Assembly: GCA_946481225.1 (NCBI GenBank) | Contig: CAMLNJ010000189.1 | Span: forward strand, 1-6,324 | Origin: an uncultured Verrucomicrobiota bacterium | GTDB lineage: Bacteria > Verrucomicrobiota > Verrucomicrobiae > Opitutales > Opitutaceae | DNA: 6,324 bases | Direction of reading: 5' to 3' | Shown here: one piece after another, positions 1 through 6,324 of the stretch | Position numbering within the stretch: the first letter of the stretch is position 1 | Layout of the letters: every line of letters begins with the position of its first letter | Position numbers and translations under genes: made by a program | Notes under the pieces: generated by a model | What the model saw: the letters and a program-made list of their open reading frames with translations, nothing else | Databases searched by the model: none | What the model was told of the DNA's origin: nothing

Positions 1-1403
1 GCATGGGCATCGTCGACTACTTCCGCGTGCCGAAGCGCGCCTATTACTGGTATCGTGAGCACTACGCGGGCGTGCCGGCGCCGGCCTGGCCCGCGTCCGG
101 CGCCGCCGCGAAGATCGGCCTCTCCGCCGACAAGACCATGCTCTCCGCGCCCGACGGCACGGACGACGCGCAGCTCTCGATCACGCTGCTCGACGTCGCC
201 GGCAAACCCGTCTCCGCCGCCGTTCCGGTCACGCTCTCCATCGTCTCCGGCCCGGGCGAATTTCCCACCGGTCGCACGATCACCTTTTCGCCCGCGGGCC
301 AGGGCGACGCCTCCGACATCGTCATCCGCGACGGCCAGGCCGCCATCGCCTTTCGCTCCTACCACGCCGGGGAAACGGTCGTTCGCGCGAGTTCGCCGGG
401 CCTGCCGGACGCCACCTTGACGCTCCAAACCAAAGGCGCTCCGGCCTACGTGGCCGGCGTCACGGCGGTGGCCGCGCCGCGGCCTTATTCCCGCCACCCA
501 TCCAAGCCGATCGCCGACGCGGGCCCGACGCCCGGGGCGGCAAACGCGGGCGACGTGCTGGCGCTCAATCGTCCTACGCAGGCGTCGAGCTCCTCGCCGG
601 GCGCGCCCTCGGCCTTCGCCAACGACGGCGATCTCTCCACCGCCTGGCGCGCCGCCGCCGCCGCGGACCAGTCTTTCGAGGTGTTTCTCGAGGTGGCCTA
701 CGATGTGGATCGCATCGCGCTGGTTTTCCCCGGCGAGGCCAGGCACCGCTACCGCATCGACGTCTCCGCCGACGGCGTGAACTGGCGGGAGGTCGTGGAC
801 CAATCCGACACGGAGAACACCGCGCGCCGGCGTCTGCACTCGGGCGATTTCGGTCGGGCCATCGTCCGCATCCGCGTGCGCTTCCTCGTTCCGCCCGGCG
901 GTCCGTCGCCGGAGTTGTCCGAGATCCAGGTGGGCGGCGGCGGGCGCGCCGCGCTCCCCGCGGGGCGCCTGATCGGCACGGTGATCGGCACTCCCGGCTC
1001 CTACGGCGACAAAGCGGGTTTGGCCCGGGAGGCGGCTTTCGACGGCGCGTTTTCCACCTTCTTCGACGCACCGAGCCGGGACGGCTCCTGGGTCGGCCTC
1101 GATCTGGGGCGGGGCGGGGCGTCGCAGGTCTCCCTCATCGTCTTCGGCCCGCGTAGCGAGGACGGGAACACGACTTTCCCCGCGCGCATGGTCGGCGGCC
1201 GGTTTCAAGGCGCCAACCGCGCGGACTTCGGGGATGCGCGGGACCTTCTCGTGGTGAAGGAGACGCCGCCCGCCGGCGTGTTGACCGGCGTCGCGGTTTC
1301 CCCCTCGGGTTCGTTTCGCTATCTGCGCTATCTCTCGCCCGCAGGCGGGAGCTGCAATGTCGCCGAAGTCGCCTTTCTCGGTGAGAGGCCCGTTTCTCGC
1401 TGA
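1..1403 (+). CDS. C-terminal part of a GH2-type glycoside hydrolase (beta-galactosidase-like) with Ig-like and two F5/8 type C domains; 5' end outside window
   Basis: The frame is already open at base 1 and ends at TGA 1401-1403; the ATG at base 3 is almost certainly internal. Residues are counted from that Met. Residues 2-22 (GIVDYFRVPKRAYYWYREHY) match the end of the GH2 TIM barrel, which typically reads G-x-V-D-x-(F/Y)-R-x-P-K-x-(A)-Y-Y-W. Residues about 36-143 look like the Ig-like domain that follows the barrel in many GH2 enzymes (LSADKTMLSAPDGTDDAQ, SGPGEFPTGR, DGQAAIAFRSYHAGETVVRA). After a Pro/Ala-rich linker (144-185), residues about 188-311 form an F5/8 type C domain (SAFANDGDLSTAWRA, YRIDVSADGVNWREV, ELSEIQVGG). 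Residues about 322-460 form a second discoidin-like domain (LIGTVIGTPGSYGD, AAFDGAFSTFFDAP, FRYLRYLSPAGGSCNVAEV). The catalytic glutamates would lie upstream, so activity and substrate cannot be read here. The family acts on beta-galactosides, beta-mannosides or beta-glucuronides, probably outside the cytoplasm. The GH43 gene follows 16 bases downstream, suggesting one operon. Confidence 0.85.
   Translation, partial: MGIVDYFRVPKRAYYWYREHYAGVPAPAWPASGAAAKIGLSADKTMLSAPDGTDDAQLSITLLDVAGKPVSAAVPVTLSIVSGPGEFPTGRTITFSPAGQGDASDIVIRDGQAAIAFRSYHAGETVVRASSPGLPDATLTLQTKGAPAYVAGVTAVAAPRPYSRHPSKPIADAGPTPGAANAGDVLALNRPTQASSSSPGAPSAFANDGDLSTAWRAAAAADQSFEVFLEVAYDVDRIALVFPGEARHRYRIDVSADGVNWREVVDQSDTENTARRRLHSGDFGRAIVRIRVRFLVPPGGPSPELSEIQVGGGGRAALPAGRLIGTVIGTPGSYGDKAGLAREAAFDGAFSTFFDAPSRDGSWVGLDLGRGGASQVSLIVFGPRSEDGNTTFPARMVGGRFQGANRADFGDARDLLVVKETPPAGVLTGVAVSPSGSFRYLRYLSPAGGSCNVAEVAFLGERPVSR
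1347..1351 (+). promoter_or_regulatory. Possible ribosome binding site for an alternative upstream start (ATG 1357) of the GH43 gene
   Basis: GGGAG lies five bases before ATG 1357, a good Shine-Dalgarno geometry, while the ATG at 1420 has no purine-rich site just upstream. Starting at 1357 would overlap the preceding gene by 47 bases. It would add 21 residues, with Lys and Arg, in front of the hydrophobic signal segment. The signal-peptide layout favours 1420 and the ribosome site favours 1357, so the start is not settled. Confidence 0.3.
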
Positions 1404-1419
1404 CGCACCTCCGCTCTCT

Positions 1420-3636
1420 ATGAACTATCTCGGTTTTCTCGTTTTGTCTTTCGCTTCGCTGGCGACCCTCGCTTCCGCGCGCGCCGTTCCCGGAGGCTTC
1501 CTCTTCGCTACCTTCAAGGGCGAGCAAAGCCCGATGACCGAGCAGATCTACTTCGCGCTCAGTCGCGACGGCCGCGACTGGACCGCCCTCAACCAAGGCG
1601 ATCCTGTCCTCGTCACCAACCTCGGCGAGAAGGGGGCGCGCGATCCCTATCTTCTGCGTTCGCACGACGGGAAGAAGTTTTACCTGATCGCCACCGACCT
1701 CTCCATCAACCGCACCCGCCACGACTGGAAGCGCGCGGTCCAGGCCGGCAGCCAGTCGATCCTTGTCTGGGAATCGCCCGACCTCGTGAACTGGTCCGAG
1801 CCGCGCCTGGTGAAGGTCGCGCCCGACGACGCCGGCTGCACCTGGGCGCCCGAGGCCGTTTACGACGAGGAGAACGGCGACTACCTCGTCTTCTGGGCGT
1901 CCACCACCGGACGCGACGACTTTGCCAAACACCGCATCTGGGCCGCCCGCACGAAGGACTTCGTCACCTTTGGCGAGCCCTTCATCTTCATCGAAAAGGC
2001 CGAGACCATCATCGACACCACGATCACCCGCGACGGCTCCGCCTACTACCGTTTCACCAAGGACGAGAAGTTCAAGGCCGTGACCATGGAGACGGCCGCG
2101 CGGCTCGCCGGCCCGTGGCGCGATGTTCCGGGCTTCACCTTGGGAAAACTCGTCGGCTACGAAGGCCCGGAGATCTACCAGCTCGCGCCCGCCTGCGACG
2201 GACGTCCCGCCACCTGGTGCCTGATTCTCGACTACTACTCGAAAGGTCAGGGCTACCAGCCCTGGACCGTCACCGATCTCGCCACCGGCAGGTTCGAGTC
2301 CGCGCAGGGTTTCAAGTTTCCCTTCAAATTCCGACACGGCTCCCTCCTGCCGCTCACCGGCGAAGAATTCGCCCGCCTGAATCGCCGCTGGGGCGAGCAT
2401 CCCGGCCGGGCCGTCCGCTCCGTCTCGCCCTCGGTCAAGACGGACAACCTCGCGCTCGACTGGTCCCGAGGCACCCTTGAATTGCTCCTCAAGCCTGGCG
2501 CCGATCCGCGCAGCGTCGATCCCGGACTCGTTGTTCCGGCCGGGGCGTCCATCGAGCCGGCGGGCCCGCAGGACTTTTCCCGCGGCCCGGTGGCCTACGC
2601 CGTGCGCGGCGACGGTCTCGAGGAGGTCGTCCTCCAGGTATCCGCCGCCGTGCGCGGCAATCCCGTGCTCTCCGGCTATTTCGCCGATCCCGACATTCTC
2701 TGGTCCGAGCAGACCGGCCGCTTCTACCTTTATCCGACCAGCGACGGATATCCGGGCTGGGGCGGCACCCGCTTCAAGGCCTTCTCCTCGCCCGACCTCG
2801 TCGAGTGGAAGGACGAGGGGGTTGTTCTCGATCTCCCGCGCGACGTTTCCTGGGCCAAGCGCAACGCCTGGGCCCCCTGCATCATCGAAAAGAAAACCGC
2901 CGACGGCTACCGCTACTATTATTACTTCACGGCCGCGCAGAAGATCGGCGTGGCGACCGGCGAACATCCCGCCGGCCCCTTCGTCGACAGCGGACGCGCG
3001 CTCGTCGACTTTCGACCCGATGGCGTGAAGCACGGCCAGGAGATCGATCCCGAGGTCTTCACCGACCCGAAGACCGGCAAAAACTACCTCTATTGGGGCA
3101 ACGGCTACCTCGCCGTGGCCGAGCTAAACGACGACATGGTCTCCATCCGCCGCGAGACCATCCGCGTGATCACTCCCGACAAGACCTTCCGCGAAGGCGC
3201 GACCGTGTTTTTCCGCGACGGCCTCTACTACGTGCTCTGGTCCGAGGACGACACCGGCAGCGTCAACTACCGCGTGCGCTACGCCACCGCGCCCACGCCG
3301 CTCGGCCCGCTGACCATGCCCGCGGACAACCTGGTGATCGCCAAAGACCCCGCGGCCGGCATTTACGGCACCGGTCACAATTCGGTTCTCCAGATCCCGG
3401 GCCGGGACGAATGGTATATCGTGTATCACCGCTTCAACTACCCGAAGGGGATCGGCATGGGCCGCGACGCCGGGCACCACCGCGAGGTGTGCATCGACCG
3501 CATGTCCTTCGACTCCGCGGGCGACATCATCCCCGTGAAGCCGACCCATGACGGGGTCCCGGGCCTGATTTTCGACGCGTCGGCGCGCTCGACCCAACCG
3601 CATCTCCGGAACCCTCGCCGGCTGAATGGCTGGTAG
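1420..3636 (+). CDS. Exported glycoside hydrolase with two GH43-type five-bladed beta-propeller domains
   Basis: A complete 738-residue protein from ATG 1420 to TAG 3634-3636; an in-frame ATG at 1357 is the alternative start. Residues 1-20 (MNYLGFLVLSFASLATLASA) look like a signal peptide with cleavage near Ala20, although the short n-region carries no basic residue. Domain 1, about residues 25-325, has the GH43 acidic pattern: Asp75 in RDPYLL, Asp199 in IIDTTI and Glu248 in YEGPEIYQL, plus WAPEAVYD at 142-149. Residues about 335-410 form a small beta domain resembling Ig-like linkers of Bacteroidota and Verrucomicrobiota enzymes (LELLLKPGADP, PAGASIEP, DFSRGPVAYAV). Domain 2, about 412-715, is a clearer GH43: general base Asp423 in GYFADPDI, pKa-modulating Asp543 in EIDPEVF, general acid Glu592 in REGATVF, and His653 in GTGHNS. 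GH43 members invert arabinofuranosides, xylosides or galactofuranosides; the exact substrate and subfamily cannot be assigned by eye. It probably shares a transcript with the upstream GH2 gene. The role in side-chain removal is an inference. Confidence 0.93.
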   Translation: MNYLGFLVLSFASLATLASARAVPGGFLFATFKGEQSPMTEQIYFALSRDGRDWTALNQGDPVLVTNLGEKGARDPYLLRSHDGKKFYLIATDLSINRTRHDWKRAVQAGSQSILVWESPDLVNWSEPRLVKVAPDDAGCTWAPEAVYDEENGDYLVFWASTTGRDDFAKHRIWAARTKDFVTFGEPFIFIEKAETIIDTTITRDGSAYYRFTKDEKFKAVTMETAARLAGPWRDVPGFTLGKLVGYEGPEIYQLAPACDGRPATWCLILDYYSKGQGYQPWTVTDLATGRFESAQGFKFPFKFRHGSLLPLTGEEFARLNRRWGEHPGRAVRSVSPSVKTDNLALDWSRGTLELLLKPGADPRSVDPGLVVPAGASIEPAGPQDFSRGPVAYAVRGDGLEEVVLQVSAAVRGNPVLSGYFADPDILWSEQTGRFYLYPTSDGYPGWGGTRFKAFSSPDLVEWKDEGVVLDLPRDVSWAKRNAWAPCIIEKKTADGYRYYYYFTAAQKIGVATGEHPAGPFVDSGRALVDFRPDGVKHGQEIDPEVFTDPKTGKNYLYWGNGYLAVAELNDDMVSIRRETIRVITPDKTFREGATVFFRDGLYYVLWSEDDTGSVNYRVRYATAPTPLGPLTMPADNLVIAKDPAAGIYGTGHNSVLQIPGRDEWYIVYHRFNYPKGIGMGRDAGHHREVCIDRMSFDSAGDIIPVKPTHDGVPGLIFDASARSTQPHLRNPRRLNGW

Positions 3637-3642
3637 GCGAGG
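3613..3642 (+). terminator. Stem-loop across the GH43 stop codon, weak terminator candidate
   Basis: CCTCGCC at 3613-3619 pairs perfectly with GGCGAGG at 3636-3642, leaving a 16-base loop that contains most of the last codons and the start of the stop codon. No T tract follows, so it is not a classical intrinsic terminator. It could be a 3' end structure or a chance pairing in GC-rich DNA. Confidence 0.22.
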
Positions 3643-3763
3643 TGATCTTGTCCTGTGCGTGGTTCCTTCGGCGGATTCGGCGAGGCTCCCGGTTTTCCCG
3701 GACCATTCAACCTGGATCCGGCGAAAGATCGGACAAGAAGCCGGGGCGGATGGTGATCGCGGC

Positions 3764-3801
3764 GGCCCGAAGGCGCACCTTGGGAGGCGCCTTGAGCGGC
3801 C
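3764..3801 (+). terminator. GC-rich stem-loop, possible terminator or transcript 3' structure
   Basis: AAGGCGC at 3770-3776 pairs perfectly with GCGCCTT at 3787-3793 around a 10-base loop. Beyond a small internal loop, GGCC 3764-3767 can pair with GGCC 3798-3801, giving an 11-pair structure. No T run follows, so Rho-independent termination is not demonstrated. It lies about 130 bases after the GH43 stop, a reasonable place for the end of the enzyme operon. Confidence 0.3.
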
Positions 3802-3877
3802 GACGCGATCGGCAAATGTTCAGCGGGTTGCACGAGATGAGTCGCGGCTATCGCCGGTTCCAGGCTGAAAAGTCGGC

Positions 3878-3893
3878 GGCGCGGGCCGGCGCC
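3878..3893. repeat. Second GC-rich hairpin sharing a 9-base word with the previous one
   Basis: GGCGC 3878-3882 pairs with GCGCC 3889-3893 around a 6-base loop. The word GGCGCCTTG at 3888-3896 repeats exactly the one at 3786-3794, about 100 bases earlier, so both hairpins end in the same right arm followed by TTG. It may reflect a small repeated element or simply GC-rich composition. Confidence 0.25.
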
Positions 3894-3937
3894 TTGCCCT
3901 TCTGGCCGTTGCGTGTTCGGCGTTCTTCCGGGACGCG

Positions 3938-3966
3938 CATCTTAACTTGGTAAGCAAGTCAAGATG
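3938..3966. promoter_or_regulatory. 29-base imperfect palindrome, candidate operator upstream of the repeat-protein gene
   Basis: The arms CATCTTAACTTG (3938-3949) and CAAGTCAAGATG (3955-3966) are inverted repeats matching at 11 of 12 positions around the centre GTAAG. The single mismatch (A opposite C on this strand) becomes a G-U wobble if transcribed from the minus strand. The element is much richer in A and T than its surroundings, ends 163 bases before the ATG at 4130 and has no T tract. The inner core ACTTG-5-CAAGT has the symmetry expected for a dimeric repressor of the GntR or LacI kind. A bidirectional terminator hairpin is the alternative. No regulator gene is in the window to support a name. 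Confidence 0.42.
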
Positions 3967-4129
3967 TTGAGCAGGTCGGTCGACGGATCATCCACATAAG
4001 GCCTCCCTCACAAGGCATACCCCGTCGGCTTCGTCCGGCATTTCTCCTGATGGTCCCCATAGTGGTTGCCTCGTGTCGGTTCCGTCCAACGCCAAAACTA
4101 CACGCAACGTGATCGCCTGCCCCCAAAAA

Positions 4130-6324
4130 ATGAAACCCCTGCAAGTCTCCAATCATTCGCTCCTGAGTAACAAGCTGCTCGCCGCCATGGCGACCGTCGT
4201 TCTGACCTCGTCCTCCGCCTTCGCCGCCCAACAAACCTGGGATGGCGCCGCCAGCGGTATCTGGGACACCTCCGCGCTCAACTGGGGCGGATCGGCATTC
4301 ACCGGCGGCAACGACGCCCTTTTCACGGGCACTCCGACAAACAATGTGACCTCCGCGACGGGTCTGACCATCGGCGCGATCACGCTGGATGGCACGTTCA
4401 CCGGCTCCGTGACGATGACCGGTGCCAACACCGTCAGCGGCACGACGACGATCAATGGCGGCACGCTGCAGCTTGGGAACGGCGGGACGGCGGGCACGAT
4501 CGGCAGCGCCGCCATCGTGAACAACGCGGCGCTGGTCTTCAATTACGGCGCCACCGGCAATGTGTCGCACGCCAACGCGATCAGCGGAACCGGTTCCGTC
4601 TCCATCGCCGGCACCAGCGGTGCCCGCGTGCATTTCAGCGGGACGAACACCTACAGCGGAAGCACGACGATCAATGCGGGCAACACGCTGGAGGTAAACG
4701 CATCGTCGAGCTACTCGGCGAATTCGGACTACACGGTCAACGGCGTGATGGAGTCCTATAACAATCTCGCCAGCGCGACGATCGGGGCGCTGAACGGCAG
4801 CGGGACGATCTACAACACCGGAAGCACGGCCGGCACGACGACCTTCACGGTGGGGGCCAACGGGCATTCGGGCAGCTTTAGCGGCCTGATCCGCAACGGG
4901 GCCTGGGGGTCGCGGGTGACGGCGCTGACCAAGACCGGCGCCGGCACCCAGACGCTTTCCGGCGCGAACACCTACACCGGCGCGACCAAGGTTGCCGGCG
5001 GCACGCTGGAAGTGGCCACGGGTGGCGCGATCGCCAACGCGGTCGGCGGCTTCGAGGTGGGCAATACCGCGAATACAAACGCCGTCCTGGCGATCACCGG
5101 CGGCTCCGTGTCCGATTCGACGACCACCGGAAACGCGTGGGCGTCGACGATGATCGTGGGCTACGGCTCGAATGGCCGCGGTTTCGCCACCTTGTCCTCC
5201 GGCACCATGAGCGCGCGGCGCCAGTTGTTCATCGGCAACAGCAACGGTTCAGCCAATGGCGCCCACGGCGCCATGACCATGAGCGGCGGCGTCCTCAATG
5301 TCGGCAGCTATTTCGGCGTCGGCTTCAACACCAACACCTATGGCGTGTTCAACCAGACAGGCGGCGCGGTGACCCAGTCCCAGACATCGGGGGCCGGCTC
5401 GACGCTTCTTGGCTCCGGTGCCGGCGCGGTCGGCGTGATGAATTTGAGCGGCGGCACGTTCAACGCGTCGGCTGGCGGAATTCACGTGGCGGAGAATGGC
5501 GCGGGAACAGGTATCCTGAACATTTCCGGGAGCGCCGCGGTCACCGCCGGAAACGTGGGCCTCAGGTTTGGCAATGACGCGTCCGCCTCCACCGGCATCC
5601 TCAATCTTTTGGGCGGCACCGTGACCACCAACGTTGTCCAGAAAGGCAGTGGCGGCGCAGGAAGCGCGACGTTCAACTTCAATGGCGGCACTCTGAAGGC
5701 GAGCGGCGCCAACGCCACTTTCTTCACCGGTCTGACCAATGCCTACGTTCACGGCGGCGGCGGCACCATCGATAACAACAGCGTGAACATCACGATCGGC
5801 CAGGCGCTCCTCGCCCCGACCGGCGACGGCGCCTCGGCCGCCGGACTCGCGATCACGGGCGGCAGCGGTTACATCGATACTCCGGTTGTCGTGGTCAGCG
5901 GCGGCGGCGGCACGGGCGCCACCGCGGTGGCCACCGTTTCAGGCGGTGTGGTGACGGGGATCACGATCACCAATCCCGGGGTTGGTTACACGAGCGTTCC
6001 CACCTTCACGCTGACCGGCGGCGGTGGTTCAGGCGCGAGCGTCGGCGCGGGCACGGCGGCCGTGGTCGCCAACACCAGCGGCGGCATGACCTTCACCGGT
6101 TCCGGCATCACCACGCTCTCCGGCGCCAGCACCTACACCGGCGCCACGACGATCGGGTCGGGCAGCACCCTCGCCCTCGCCTCGACCGGCAGCATCGCGA
6201 ACAGCGCCGCGATCATCGCCAACGGCACCTTCGACGTCTCCGCCGTCACCGGCTTCGCGATCGGCGCCGGCCAGACGCTCAAGGGCTCCGGCACCGTTAC
6301 CGGCGCCACCACGGTCAACGGCAC
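4130..6324 (+). CDS. Exported autotransporter-associated beta-strand repeat protein, N-terminal part; 3' end outside window
   Basis: The frame from ATG 4130 runs 731 codons to the window edge with no stop. Residues 1-32 are a signal peptide: basic n-region up to Lys15, hydrophobic LLAAMATVVLTSSS, and cleavage after AFA. The mature start has the QTWDGAASGIWDTSALNW pattern common at the head of autotransporter-associated repeat proteins. PATR-type repeats (G-x-NTYTG-x-T-x-(I/V)-x-GGTL) occur near residues 96-116, 168-190, 266-296 and 653-682. Residues 342-501 carry about six T5SS/PEP-CTERM-associated units with alternating (V/I)G and SGG marks. Residues 575-642 hold two GSGY/GVGY...P...GGGG units. 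The last residues (AGQTLKGSGTVTGATTVNG) usually precede a LAPGNSPG-type stretch near the C-terminus. The visible part has no cysteine and few charged residues, fitting a secreted beta-helix. The downstream end probably carries a PEP-CTERM anchor or an autotransporter barrel; neither is visible. The function is unknown, with adhesion or an extracellular matrix role being plausible. No Shine-Dalgarno site precedes the ATG. Confidence 0.88.
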   Translation, partial: MKPLQVSNHSLLSNKLLAAMATVVLTSSSAFAAQQTWDGAASGIWDTSALNWGGSAFTGGNDALFTGTPTNNVTSATGLTIGAITLDGTFTGSVTMTGANTVSGTTTINGGTLQLGNGGTAGTIGSAAIVNNAALVFNYGATGNVSHANAISGTGSVSIAGTSGARVHFSGTNTYSGSTTINAGNTLEVNASSSYSANSDYTVNGVMESYNNLASATIGALNGSGTIYNTGSTAGTTTFTVGANGHSGSFSGLIRNGAWGSRVTALTKTGAGTQTLSGANTYTGATKVAGGTLEVATGGAIANAVGGFEVGNTANTNAVLAITGGSVSDSTTTGNAWASTMIVGYGSNGRGFATLSSGTMSARRQLFIGNSNGSANGAHGAMTMSGGVLNVGSYFGVGFNTNTYGVFNQTGGAVTQSQTSGAGSTLLGSGAGAVGVMNLSGGTFNASAGGIHVAENGAGTGILNISGSAAVTAGNVGLRFGNDASASTGILNLLGGTVTTNVVQKGSGGAGSATFNFNGGTLKASGANATFFTGLTNAYVHGGGGTIDNNSVNITIGQALLAPTGDGASAAGLAITGGSGYIDTPVVVVSGGGGTGATAVATVSGGVVTGITITNPGVGYTSVPTFTLTGGGGSGASVGAGTAAVVANTSGGMTFTGSGITTLSGASTYTGATTIGSGSTLALASTGSIANSAAIIANGTFDVSAVTGFAIGAGQTLKGSGTVTGATTVNG
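5153..5640 (+). repeat. Tandem T5SS/PEP-CTERM-associated protein repeats within the repeat-protein gene
   Basis: About six degenerate units of roughly 25-30 residues, each with a (V/I)G-like start and an (S/T)GG or SG turn after a Gly-x-(L/M/F)-x-(L/Q/M) strand: IVGYGSNGRG, FIGNSNGSANGAHG, GVGFNTNTYG, LLGSGAGAVG, HVAENGAGTG and RFGNDASASTG open successive units. The DNA is diverged between units, so this is an old protein-level repeat, not recent duplication. The pattern predicts one beta-helix rung set per unit. Confidence 0.7.
5852..6055 (+). repeat. Pair of GSGY...P...GGGG repeats inserted between beta-helix repeats
   Basis: Unit one has GGSGYIDTPVVVVSGGGG followed by TGATAVATVSGGVVTGITIT; unit two has GVGYTSVPTFTLTGGGGSG followed by GASVGAGTA. 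The shared scheme is G-x-GY-x3-P-x(5-6)-GGGG-x-GA. Such repeats are known from secreted and phage-tail-like proteins of several phyla. Here the pair sits between the T5SS/PEP-CTERM-type repeats and the last PATR repeat. Confidence 0.6.

Larger units (their letters stand above)
3637..4129. other. Intergenic region of 493 bases without a convincing gene
   Basis: This stretch separates the GH43 gene from the repeat-protein gene. Short plus-strand frames exist (for example 3642-3953, 103 codons), but their products are arginine-rich, match no family I recognise and have no ribosome site. The minus-strand frame entering from 4867 ends at 3959 and is mostly antisense to the repeat gene. The region holds GC-rich stem-loops at 3764-3801 and 3878-3893, then an AT-richer palindrome at 3938-3966. 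The final 160 bases before the next start should include its promoter, but I found no -35/-10 pair with acceptable sequence and spacing. Confidence 0.6.

Noticed and set aside
1135..3033. Long minus-strand open frame (632 codons) opposite the GH43 gene
   Set aside because: It is antisense to an unmistakable GH43 gene and to the discoidin domain. Its product is Gly/Val/Arg-rich with no recognisable family, as expected from the opposite strand of GC-rich DNA.
2805..3551. 248-codon plus-strand frame in another phase within the GH43 gene
   Set aside because: Its product is almost entirely Arg/Pro/His/Gly-rich, typical of an off-frame shadow, while the GH43 frame carries the catalytic motifs.
3642..3953. 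103-codon plus-strand frame in the intergenic gap, with an overlapping 80-codon frame at 3626-3868
   Set aside because: Both products are arginine-rich and low in information, have no ribosome site or known motif, and cover stem-loops. I see no support for coding.
3967..4000. TTGAGC (3967-3972) with CATAAG (3995-4000) as a sigma-70 promoter
   Set aside because: The spacer is 22 bases, too long for a normal promoter, and both hexamers are poor matches.
3959..4867. 302-codon minus-strand frame
   Set aside because: It is antisense to the signal peptide and repeats of the exported repeat protein, whose plus-strand frame makes clear biological sense.
5249..5752. 167-codon minus-strand frame opposite the tandem repeats
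   Set aside because: It is a shadow of a repetitive GC-rich gene, with no recognisable domain.
4961..6150. Near-identical DNA stretches encoding NTYTG/STYTG at about 4961-4985 and 6122-6146, considered as recombination or transposon repeats
   Set aside because: They are explained by the conserved PATR protein motif; flanking bases diverge at once and there are no terminal inverted repeats.

Overview
The window reads as a G+C-rich chromosomal stretch from a carbohydrate-degrading bacterium, most likely a Verrucomicrobiota member of the Opitutaceae type. This is an inference from gene content: a GH2-type enzyme tail with discoidin-like domains, a two-domain family 43 glycoside hydrolase, and a large exported protein built of autotransporter-associated beta-strand repeats. 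No rRNA, tRNA, CRISPR array or transposase was seen. All three supported genes lie on the plus strand.

Layout. Bases 1-1403 hold the 3' end of a large secreted glycoside hydrolase: the last strand and helix of a GH2-type barrel, an Ig-like domain, then two F5/8 type C (discoidin/CBM32-like) domains. Sixteen bases later (1420-3636) comes a complete gene for an exported protein with two GH43 five-bladed propeller domains joined by a small beta domain. The two genes look like one transcription unit for stripping a plant or algal heteropolysaccharide. Bases 3637-4129 are a 493-base gap with no convincing gene. It holds several GC-rich stem-loops and one striking, comparatively AT-rich 29-base imperfect palindrome (3938-3966) that looks like a regulator binding site. 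From 4130 to the window edge a third reading frame stays open without a stop. It starts with a signal peptide and encodes a cysteine-free Gly/Thr/Ser/Ala/Asn-rich repeat protein, continuing past the window.

How the parts may work together. The two enzymes would be exported and act on a branched polysaccharide: the discoidin-like domains would hold the GH2 enzyme on the substrate while the GH43 protein removes furanose or pentose side groups. The third gene, separated by a gap with its own possible control element, is probably a separate unit making a surface or extracellular beta-helical protein. It combines three repeat classes: autotransporter-associated (PATR) repeats, T5SS/PEP-CTERM-associated repeats, and a GSGY...P repeat pair. 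Whether the enzyme pair and the surface protein are functionally linked cannot be told from the sequence alone.
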